64,000 nt of DNA, from positions 62,001 through 126,000 of the forward strand of contig JBLXDM010000011.1 in NCBI GenBank assembly GCA_048264125.1. The letters run 5' to 3'. This stretch comes from M1-B18 sp048264125 (GTDB taxonomy: Bacteria; Bacillota; Clostridia; Peptostreptococcales; Natronincolaceae). A program made the position numbers and the translations under genes. The notes beneath the pieces were generated by a model, which saw nothing but the letters and a program-made list of their open reading frames with translations, made no database searches and had not been told where the DNA came from. The stretch's first letter is position 1, and each line of letters opens with the position of its first letter. Positions 50,906 to 57,373 of the stretch are shown here, one piece after another.

Positions 50906-50922
50906 CTGGCACGATAATTGCA
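50906..50922 (+). promoter_or_regulatory. Sigma-54 (-24/-12) promoter of the DUF2318-ABC operon
   Basis: TGGCACG-ATAA-TTGCA: GG at 50908-50909 and GC at 50920-50921 are exactly 10 nt apart, matching the sigma-54 consensus at all key positions. No alternative sigma-A promoter as good is present. Confidence 0.8.
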
Positions 50923-50967
50923 AAGTTATATATAGTCTAGATAAAATAATGATTTGGAGGAAAGTAC

Positions 50968-51549
50968 ATGACAAAAAAACAAATAAATAAAAGAGATCAG
51001 TTTACACAGTCCAACAAAAGCAAACTCCCTATAATAGCACTGGCTATAGGGATAGTAGTGATAGCTGCCTTTCTATTCATTAGGACAGCAGGGAAGGATA
51101 AAGCTGAGGGAGCATACTTCGGTGAAGCTGTAGCAAGCTCCCGCTCCTATGTAGGTGAATTTATTTCTATGACATCTATTAGCCCAACCATTGATGGTGA
51201 TAAGGTGAAGCTATCTCTTGAAGAAATAGATAAAAACAATATTGTGTTCTTCGAGATAGCAAATGATAGCAATGAGCAGGTACCCCTGATGGCCTATATC
51301 ACTCCCTCGGGTAGATTATTCGTTGGCAGCAGCCTATGCGAGCCCTGCCGTGGCCGTACCTTTTCACTGGCCGGCGAGACTCTGGTTTGCGATACCTGCC
51401 GAACCACCTATGATGTCGAAACCCATGAATATATTTCAGGATCACCTGTATGCGGACAATACCCCCCTGTGAATATGAATCCGGTGGTAGTTGACGGTGA
51501 GGTAGAAATACAGCTGCAGGATATTCTAAGCTGGAAAAGTCGTATATAG
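50968..51549 (+). CDS. DUF2318 (FtrD-like) membrane-anchored Cys protein
   Basis: A 193-residue protein. Residues about 21-40 form one membrane helix; the outer domain ends with CEPC, CDTC and GSPVC, giving five Cys typical of DUF2318 (FtrD-like). In the Campylobacter P19 system and related iron or copper uptake loci a DUF2318 protein accompanies MacB-type permeases and an ATPase, as here. It may deliver electrons or metal to the transporter. RBS TTGGAGGAA; transcription from the sigma-54 promoter. Confidence 0.85.
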   Translation: MTKKQINKRDQFTQSNKSKLPIIALAIGIVVIAAFLFIRTAGKDKAEGAYFGEAVASSRSYVGEFISMTSISPTIDGDKVKLSLEEIDKNNIVFFEIANDSNEQVPLMAYITPSGRLFVGSSLCEPCRGRTFSLAGETLVCDTCRTTYDVETHEYISGSPVCGQYPPVNMNPVVVDGEVEIQLQDILSWKSRI

Positions 51550-51576
51550 TGCATTTAAATTTAAGGAGATGAGAAC

Positions 51577-51924
51577 ATGAAGAATGAATTAGATCAAGAC
51601 AACAGCCTAAATCCACCTGAAAAAGGTAATAAGAACAGCAATGGTGGTCCCGACTTCTGGAAATATTTAAATATTGTATTATTAGCAGTGCTTATAATCA
51701 TAGGAGCAAATCGTTTCATTTTACCTATGATTGGAGGAGGCAACAGCAATTTAAGCCAAGTTGGTTTAGAATATTATGCAGAAAACTATGGTGAAGAATT
51801 GGGTACAGATGGTGTAGAATCTAAGGTTCAAAATTTAGGCTGCCACAGTGAGATTCATATTTATAAGGATGGCACATTAGTTATGAGACTAAGCTATTTC
51901 AATGGTAAGGTCTATGAGCTCTAA
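51577..51924 (+). CDS. Membrane-anchored hypothetical protein in the metal operon
   Basis: A 115-residue protein with a hydrophilic N-terminal 28 residues, one membrane helix (about 29-49) and an outer domain of about 60 residues with a single Cys in NLGCHSEIHIY. The CH pair suggests a metal-binding or redox role in keeping with the neighbours. Family not recognised. It sits between the DUF2318 gene and the first permease. Confidence 0.65.
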   Translation: MKNELDQDNSLNPPEKGNKNSNGGPDFWKYLNIVLLAVLIIIGANRFILPMIGGGNSNLSQVGLEYYAENYGEELGTDGVESKVQNLGCHSEIHIYKDGTLVMRLSYFNGKVYEL

Positions 51925-51954
51925 TTTAATCACATTGGATTGAGGAGTGTAATA

Positions 51955-53148
51955 ATGAATATATTTCAAATAGCCTTTAATAACATTAAAAGACGCAAGG
52001 TGAAAATGGTCTTTTTAGCCCTTGGCCTATTAGTCGGAGTTACTACAGTGGTTGCCTTCTTAAGCATAATAGAAGCTATGACAGTGGATTTGGGGGACAG
52101 AATAGACGAGTTCGGTGCTAATGTAGTGATACTCCCACGTTCAGAAGGGCTTGAGGTTCATTACGGCAATACATTGCTTTCGGATTTAAACTTTGACATT
52201 GAAAGGCTTACTCTTGAGGATATACCAAAGATCTATAATTCCTCCGTAGCAGAATTTATAAACATTGTTTCCCCAAAGCTGGTGGGGGCTGTGGATATTA
52301 ATAACCAAAAAAGCCTGCTGGTAGGAGTTGAAACCAAAAAAGAGTTCATTCAAAAACCATGGTTTTCTCTTCAGCAGCCATTAAATCAAGGTAACTCAAT
52401 GACAGATTTGGCTCTCCTTGAGGTTCCGGAGGATGGTATTATTCTAGGGGCATCAGCTGCAGAGGCATTGAAGCTGAAAACAGGTGACGATGTATCGATA
52501 AATGACAGGAGCTTTAAGGTCTTTGGATTGCTGAATAAATTAGGTAGTGAGGAGGATGGCCTTATATATGCCAATCTCACAGCAGTACAGGAGCTTCTAA
52601 ATAGACCCGGTGAGCTTTCAATGATAGAGGTCTCTGCCTATTGCAATGCATGCCCTATAGAGGAAATTACAATGGGGCTGGAGGAGGCACTACCTCATGG
52701 CAAAGGAATACCCCTACGTCAGGCAGCACTTTTTAGAGAGGAGACCATAGGCCAATTTTCAACCTTCGGCTATGCGCTTTCCGGAATGGTATTGTTAATA
52801 GCAGCGCTGGTGGTTCTTATCACCATGCTTTCATCAGTAAATGAAAGGACTAGAGAAATCGGAATTTTTAGAGCGATAGGCTTTAGAAAAGGTCATATAT
52901 TGCAAATTATATTCCTAGAGGTTGGAATGGTAAGCGTGGTGGGTGGTATCGCAGGTTATGGTCTTGGAAGCCTGGCAGCAAAATATGCAGGGCCATATCT
53001 TGCTCAGCTTCAGGGTGATATCCCTCTAAGGCCCGAGCTACTGTTGCCAGCAGTATTACTTTCAACCGGACTGGCCATAATTGCCAGTGCCTACCCTGCG
53101 CTGAAGGCAGCCAGGTTAAATCCAGCAGAAGCACTTAGGTTTATATAA
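51955..53148 (+). CDS. MacB/FtsX-type ABC transporter permease
   Basis: A 397-residue permease of the MacB fold: one N-terminal helix, a large outer domain (about 45-270) and three C-terminal helices with the NERTREIGIFRAIGF coupling motif. The outer domain has a CNAC pair near residue 226, uncommon for MacB and a possible metal or disulfide site. With the adjoining ATPase and second permease it should form a heteromeric transporter. ATG 51955 follows TGAGGAGTG. Confidence 0.9.
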   Translation: MNIFQIAFNNIKRRKVKMVFLALGLLVGVTTVVAFLSIIEAMTVDLGDRIDEFGANVVILPRSEGLEVHYGNTLLSDLNFDIERLTLEDIPKIYNSSVAEFINIVSPKLVGAVDINNQKSLLVGVETKKEFIQKPWFSLQQPLNQGNSMTDLALLEVPEDGIILGASAAEALKLKTGDDVSINDRSFKVFGLLNKLGSEEDGLIYANLTAVQELLNRPGELSMIEVSAYCNACPIEEITMGLEEALPHGKGIPLRQAALFREETIGQFSTFGYALSGMVLLIAALVVLITMLSSVNERTREIGIFRAIGFRKGHILQIIFLEVGMVSVVGGIAGYGLGSLAAKYAGPYLAQLQGDIPLRPELLLPAVLLSTGLAIIASAYPALKAARLNPAEALRFI

Positions 53149-53180
53149 AGCTATGATGACAATAACAAGGGAGGCAGACT

Positions 53181-53897
53181 ATGTCTGAAATTATGATTTC
53201 TATAAACAATATTATGAAAAACTATAAATCTATGGGGGATGAGGTTCAGGCCTTAAAGGGGGTATCCTTATCTATAGGAAAGGGTGAATCCGTAAGTGTT
53301 ATGGGCCATTCTGGCTCAGGAAAAAGCACATTACTATCAATCATAGGGGCTCTTAATCCTCCGACTTCTGGAAGAATAGAAATTGACGGAATAGATATAT
53401 ACGGTTTGTCACAGGAAAAAAGGGCTGACTTCAGAAGGGAATATCTTGGCTTTGTCTTCCAGCAATTTCAGCTGATCCCCTATTTGACAGCCCATGAAAA
53501 TGTAATGCTTCCTTTAACCACCACAAAGAGGTCAAATAAAGAAAAGCAGGAAATGGCGGAGGAGGCCCTCATAAGGGTTGGTTTAGGCAATAAGCTTAAA
53601 AGACTTCCTAATCAGCTTTCAGGGGGCGAGCAGGAGAGGGTAGCGATAGCGAGGGCTATAGTGAACGAGCCTCCGCTAATCCTGGCAGACGAGCCCACCG
53701 GTAGCCTAGATACTAAAACAGGCGATGAAATTATGGCGCTTTTTCAGAAGCTAAATGAGGAAGGCTTAACTGTGCTGATGGTTACTCATAATCCGGATAA
53801 TGTTAAATACCTAAACCGTACCATAATGATGAAGGATGGACTTCTATTCAATAATGATGAAAATATAATCAGCGCTATAAACAAGACTAGATTGTAA
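53181..53897 (+). CDS. ABC transporter ATP-binding protein, MacB/LolD type
   Basis: The 238-residue ATPase has Walker A GHSGSGKST (about 42-50), the Q-loop FQQFQL, signature LSGGEQERVAIARA and Walker B LILADEPTGSLDTKTG with the H-loop THNP. The MacB/LolD-type features fit mechanotransmission rather than classic import. It lies between two permease genes. Confidence 0.95.
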   Translation: MSEIMISINNIMKNYKSMGDEVQALKGVSLSIGKGESVSVMGHSGSGKSTLLSIIGALNPPTSGRIEIDGIDIYGLSQEKRADFRREYLGFVFQQFQLIPYLTAHENVMLPLTTTKRSNKEKQEMAEEALIRVGLGNKLKRLPNQLSGGEQERVAIARAIVNEPPLILADEPTGSLDTKTGDEIMALFQKLNEEGLTVLMVTHNPDNVKYLNRTIMMKDGLLFNNDENIISAINKTRL

Positions 53898-53910
53898 CGG
53901 AGGGGAAAGG

Positions 53911-55173
53911 ATGAAGCTCTATAATATTTCTATAAATAATCTCCTGCGTAGAAAGGCTAAGCTGATGTTTGTGCTAATTGGATTAATCATCGGCATTTCC
54001 ACCATCGTCTCAGTTTATGGTGTGGTAGAGGCAATGAAGCTTGAAATGTCCCGTCAGGTATCAGAGTTTGGCGTTAATGTAGTAATTACCCCAGATGCTG
54101 GTGGACTTGCTTTTTCCTATGGGGGAATAACTCTGCCAGAGATAATGTATGATGTGGAGCAGCTGACTAATAAGGATGTAGATACGGTGGCTACAATATC
54201 CTCAAGGGAAATGCTTAAAATAATTTCCCCAAAGCTATTGGGCCTGGCAAAGCTGGAGAATCATCAAAAAGCTCTGGTGGTAGGTGCAAATCTGCAGGAG
54301 GAGTTTACAATAAAACCATGGCTGAGGCTTAAGGAGATTGATGAAGCTGAAGCAGACAACGACAATGAGGCTAGTGCTGAAGAAGGCGACGAGAAGATGC
54401 CCTTTCAAGCAATTAATCTATCTCGACAGGATTTGGAGCTGCTTACCCTGGAAGACAATCAAATAATTGTTGGCTTTATGTCTGCCGCTTCACTGAGTCT
54501 CGCTGAGGGATCAGTGCTGCAGCTTGAGGGACAGGAATTTGAGGTCTATGGTGTACTGGATGAAAGCGGCAACAGTGAGGATAATCAGATTTTTATGAAC
54601 CTTAAGACAGCGCAAGAACTTTTGAACAAACCGGATGAAATCACCGTGATCGAAATGGCGGTGGACTATTCATTGTCATCGGAGGAGAAGCTGCTGGCTG
54701 AGCTGGAAACAGCTTTACCCCATACCAAAATAACCAGCATGAGACAGGAAGCTCTACGAAGGGATGAAATGCTAACTCGTTTGGTTAGGTTTGGAATGAC
54801 CATTTCTATTCTGGTGCTGCTTATAGGTATGCTGGTGGTTGGTCTAACAATGTTCAGCTCTGTAAGGGAAAGAACCCGGGAGATTGGAGTTTTCAGAGCC
54901 CTTGGCTTTAGAAAAACTGATATTGCTAAGCTTATATTGCTAGAGGGCCTTCTGATAAGTATTGCAGGTGGTATCATCGGATATCTGTTTGGAATGCTAT
55001 TGGCTCATTATTCCGGTGAATTTATAGCCGGAGCTGAAATTGTAGTTCAATGGAAATTAAGCACATTAATTATGGCTGTCGGTCTATCTGTTTTTATGGG
55101 GCTTATATCTAGTCTATATCCTGCATATAGGGCTGCAAATCAAGACCCAGTAGAGGCGTTGCGCTTCTTTTAA
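53911..55173 (+). CDS. MacB/FtsX-type ABC transporter permease, second
   Basis: A 420-residue homologue of the first permease, with the same N-terminal helix, an outer domain containing a very acidic insert (about residues 147-165, many Asp and Glu), and the RERTREIGVFRALGF coupling motif. The acidic insert could bind cations. The gene starts 13 nt after the ATPase stop behind GGAGGGG and is followed by a terminator. Confidence 0.92.
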   Translation: MKLYNISINNLLRRKAKLMFVLIGLIIGISTIVSVYGVVEAMKLEMSRQVSEFGVNVVITPDAGGLAFSYGGITLPEIMYDVEQLTNKDVDTVATISSREMLKIISPKLLGLAKLENHQKALVVGANLQEEFTIKPWLRLKEIDEAEADNDNEASAEEGDEKMPFQAINLSRQDLELLTLEDNQIIVGFMSAASLSLAEGSVLQLEGQEFEVYGVLDESGNSEDNQIFMNLKTAQELLNKPDEITVIEMAVDYSLSSEEKLLAELETALPHTKITSMRQEALRRDEMLTRLVRFGMTISILVLLIGMLVVGLTMFSSVRERTREIGVFRALGFRKTDIAKLILLEGLLISIAGGIIGYLFGMLLAHYSGEFIAGAEIVVQWKLSTLIMAVGLSVFMGLISSLYPAYRAANQDPVEALRFF

Positions 55174-55179
55174 AGTTCT

Positions 55180-55216
55180 AACGTACTGTATATAGTAATT
55201 ATACAGTGCGTTTTTT
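55180..55216 (+). terminator. Terminator of the ABC operon
   Basis: AACGTACTGTAT (55180-55191) pairs with ATACAGTGCGTT (55201-55212), one wobble, then a T-run. Confidence 0.85.
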
Positions 55217-55306
55217 AATTAGTTTTACATCTTCAAAAAATCTTCATATTTATGCTGTAAACTAATAAGTATCAATATTGCAGAATTAACTTCTATTACT
55301 TTAGTA

Positions 55307-55720
55307 ATGCAGAATTGGGTGATAAATATATTAACAACCGGAGATAAAATCTTAATAGCTGTTCTTTTAATACTAAACCTTCTGGCTTTAGTATTTACAG
55401 TAAGGGGCAATGCCGCTAATGCTTTAGAGAATTATGCAGTAATTCAAATAAATGGTGAAGTCATTGAAAAAATTCAATACAGCAAAAACAGCGAGCTAAT
55501 AGCCTATAGCTTTAAATTTGGTGATGAAATCGGAGAAATAGAAATTAAAGATGGAAGGGTAAGGATGAAGGCTATGGATAAAAGCATATGCCCTGAAGGC
55601 ATTTGCTCCGATACCGGATGGATTGAAGGCTCCTATGAAAGCATAGTATGTCTACCGAATAAAATCATTGTTACTTTGGAAAAGGTTGAAGAAAGTACTT
55701 TAGATGTTATTTCAAGATAA
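55307..55720 (+). CDS. NusG domain II-like membrane protein
   Basis: A 137-residue protein with one membrane helix (about 16-34) and an outer NusG_II (PF07009) domain containing ICPEGICSDTGWI and VCLPNKI. The three Cys and the Pro-Asn-Lys end are hallmarks of this family, often found beside RNF, ApbE or metal genes. Its function is not established. The start is uncertain: ATG 55307 has no clear ribosome binding site. Confidence 0.8.
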   Translation: MQNWVINILTTGDKILIAVLLILNLLALVFTVRGNAANALENYAVIQINGEVIEKIQYSKNSELIAYSFKFGDEIGEIEIKDGRVRMKAMDKSICPEGICSDTGWIEGSYESIVCLPNKIIVTLEKVEESTLDVISR

Positions 55721-55741
55721 TATTACTTTCGCAGGAGGATG

Positions 55742-55757
55742 TGGCACGATACGTGCA
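55742..55757 (+). promoter_or_regulatory. Second sigma-54 promoter
   Basis: TGGCACG-ATAC-GTGCA with GG at 55743-55744 and GC at 55755-55756, 10 nt apart. It precedes the small membrane protein at 55809 by about 50 nt. Confidence 0.75.
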
Positions 55758-55808
55758 TTTATATTATTAGATTTAAAACTTAAATTTTAGTATAGGAGGT
55801 TATATTTT

Positions 55809-56036
55809 ATGAGAGAGCATGGAAAAAAACATGGATTATTAATGCTATTATGCTGTTTAATACCTGTACTTCTCATTGCATTTCTGCCCAGACTAGGTAT
55901 TAATCTAGGCCCATTTTCAAGACTGGCACCCTTTGCAGTATTTCTGCTTTGTCCATTAATGCATTTGGGAATGATGTTCTTTATGGTTAAAGGCAAGCAG
56001 CAGAATAACGATCAAAATGATAGAAGTGAGCTGTAG
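55809..56036 (+). CDS. DUF2933-like small membrane protein
   Basis: A 75-residue protein with two hydrophobic helices (about 10-27 and 38-60) separated by a short Pro-containing loop and with Met residues in the second (CPLMHLGMMFFM). Small proteins of this shape (DUF2933) are found near copper or silver resistance genes. ATG has TAGGAGGTTATA upstream. Transcription is likely from the sigma-54 site. Confidence 0.7.
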   Translation: MREHGKKHGLLMLLCCLIPVLLIAFLPRLGINLGPFSRLAPFAVFLLCPLMHLGMMFFMVKGKQQNNDQNDRSEL

Positions 56037-56103
56037 TTATCGCTTTATAGATTGTAGCATTTACCACAATTGATGTGTTATTTCATTTAAAGGGAGTGTT
56101 GTA

Positions 56104-56253
56104 ATGGAAAAAATTTTACCAATAATATTACTGGTAGCAATGGTATTTGTAATGAGGAAAGGCGGCTGCTGCCAAAGCCATAGAGATAGCGGAATAAGGA
56201 GTAAAAAGACAGGAAAAAGCTGCTGCAGCGAAGAGCTTCATCAGGATAAATAA
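56104..56253 (+). CDS. 49-aa membrane peptide with two Cys-Cys motifs
   Basis: A 49-codon frame encodes MEKILPIILLVAMVFVM, a likely membrane helix, then GGCCQSH and later KSCCSEE. Two CC pairs plus His residues make a metal-binding role plausible. The ATG follows AAAGGGAGTG. It lies between the DUF2933-like gene and the CsoR-family gene and is probably cotranscribed with the former. Confidence 0.7.
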   Translation: MEKILPIILLVAMVFVMRKGGCCQSHRDSGIRSKKTGKSCCSEELHQDK

Positions 56254-56340
56254 ATTCAATAAAATCAATATAGGCGGAGATATGCTCTCTGCCTATTGAC
56301 CTATATATGAAATTTTTTCAAAGAGCAGGGAGGGATGCAG

Positions 56341-56604
56341 ATGAATGATAATTATAATGGCAGTCAGCAAAATTTAATTCGCCGTTTAAATCTTATTGAA
56401 GGACAAATTTGTGGTATTAAAAAAATGATTGCTGAAAAACGCTTATGTGATGACATAATTAATCAATTAGAATCAACCCGTGCTGCTCTTAAATCTTTAC
56501 AGGTGGTTATCCTGCATAATCATATCAATACTATTGTAATCCACGAGAACAGTAACCACGAATTTAAAAGCTTAATTGTGTTAATAAAAAAAATGTTAAA
56601 ATAA
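56341..56604 (+). CDS. csoR: CsoR/RcnR-family metal-sensing repressor with altered ligand set
   Basis: An 87-residue all-helical repressor of the CsoR (PF02583) family. Canonical CsoR binds Cu(I) through Cys36, His61 and Cys65 (Mycobacterium numbering). Here C36 (RLCDD) and H61 (LHNHIN) are present, but position 65 is Ile. Extra C24 (GQICG, usually Arg or Lys) and H59 might compensate. ATG 56341 is 6 nt after AGGGAGGG and gives this numbering; ATG 56335 is closer. A canonical CsoR operator lies upstream of copA 950 nt away. Confidence 0.85.
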   Translation: MNDNYNGSQQNLIRRLNLIEGQICGIKKMIAEKRLCDDIINQLESTRAALKSLQVVILHNHINTIVIHENSNHEFKSLIVLIKKMLK

Positions 56605-56638
56605 ATAAGCTCCAATCCATAAAAAACTATACTACAAT

Positions 56639-56653
56639 GGTATGAAATTTGCA
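56639..56653 (+). promoter_or_regulatory. Possible third sigma-54 promoter
   Basis: GG (56639-56640) and GC (56651-56652) are exactly 10 nt apart, with TTTGCA at the -12 region. The -24 reads TGGTATG, weaker than the consensus TGGCACG. It precedes the LDCC peptide gene. Confidence 0.5.
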
Positions 56654-56683
56654 TTATATAATCAGTATTAAGGGGGGATTTAT

Positions 56684-56818
56684 ATGCTTAAGTGGTTACA
56701 GAAGCTGTTAAAATCAATAGAGGATGCAAATAAAAGCAATTTTGGCAGCCAGAAAATGGACTGTTGTGACTTGAATAAGCAGAGCAGCAAAATAAAAACA
56801 GATCCTGCAAAGAAATAA
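56684..56818 (+). CDS. LDCC-motif putative metal-binding peptide
   Basis: A 44-residue peptide starting MLKWLQKLLKSIEDANK and containing MDCCDLNK, close to the small clostridial family of LDCC-motif putative metal-binding proteins. It has a basic amphipathic N-terminal helix and the CC pair in the middle. RBS AAGGGGGGAT is strong. Preceded by a possible sigma-54 promoter and followed by the exported His/Met protein. Confidence 0.75.
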   Translation: MLKWLQKLLKSIEDANKSNFGSQKMDCCDLNKQSSKIKTDPAKK

Positions 56819-56920
56819 TGCTTTTCTAAGCCATCATTAAAGTTTAAAAATACTTCATAATTCCTTCAAATTTTATAAGTAAAATATAACAAAATAAATA
56901 ATTGAAGGGAGATTTGCAAA

Positions 56921-57142
56921 ATGAAAAGAAAAGGCTTTGCTATAACAGCTTTAATGGTTGTCGTTATCGGTTTAGCAGGAGGTATTGCCTTTGCACAAAA
57001 TAACATCAGTGAAAATACTGGTATTACTGATAATAAGGCTGTAAATAACATCGAGGAGAACTCACATTGCAATAACAATGAAGAGGTAACTAAAGTCGAC
57101 GACTCCCACTGTGATAACACCGAAGGCATGATGGGGGTATAA
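56921..57142 (+). CDS. Exported His/Cys-rich protein, truncated by a frameshift
   Basis: The 73-residue product has an N-terminal signal peptide (MKRKGFAITALMVVVIGLAGG...AFAQ), then SHCNNNEE and SHCDNTEG. It ends just after MMG in a G-run (57133-57137). Reading on in the +2 frame continues for about 30 codons of Met/His-rich sequence (MVKMHNNMMG, MIMQNMMK), so this appears to be the first part of a longer copper-binding-type exported protein. ATG follows TGAAGGGAG. See the next entry. Confidence 0.7.
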   Translation: MKRKGFAITALMVVVIGLAGGIAFAQNNISENTGITDNKAVNNIEENSHCNNNEEVTKVDDSHCDNTEGMMGV

Positions 57143-57237
57143 GCAAAGATGATATGGTTAAAATGCATAACAATATGATGGGTAATAAGGCCCCCAAGAT
57201 GATTATGCAAAATATGATGAAGCCGATTAAAAACTGA
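57138..57237 (+). pseudogene. Out-of-frame 3' part of the Met/His-rich exported protein
   Basis: In the frame displaced by one base (a missing G relative to a run of six) the sequence reads on as ISKDDMVKMHNNMMGNKAP and later MQNMMK before TGA at 57235-57237. The Met/His-rich composition resembles periplasmic copper chaperones. Either a recent single-base deletion, a contraction that can revert, or an assembly error explains it. Confidence 0.6.
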
Positions 57238-57287
57238 AATAACATAAAAAGGTAGCTTTTAAAAGCTGCTTTTTCAAGGCTTCGCAC

Positions 57288-57304
57288 ATACCCTACGGGG
57301 GTAT
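57288..57304 (+). promoter_or_regulatory. CsoR operator upstream of copA
   Basis: ATACCCTACGGGGGTAT is a near-perfect dyad identical in layout to known CsoR operators of copZA in Bacillus. It lies about 70 nt before copA, in a region with a -10-like TATAGT at 57302. Confidence 0.85.
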
Positions 57305-57373
57305 AGTATGTAGTTTTTATATGATTTATAAATTTATTGTCTGTTGACAGTTAAACGAGAGGAGAGATAAAAC

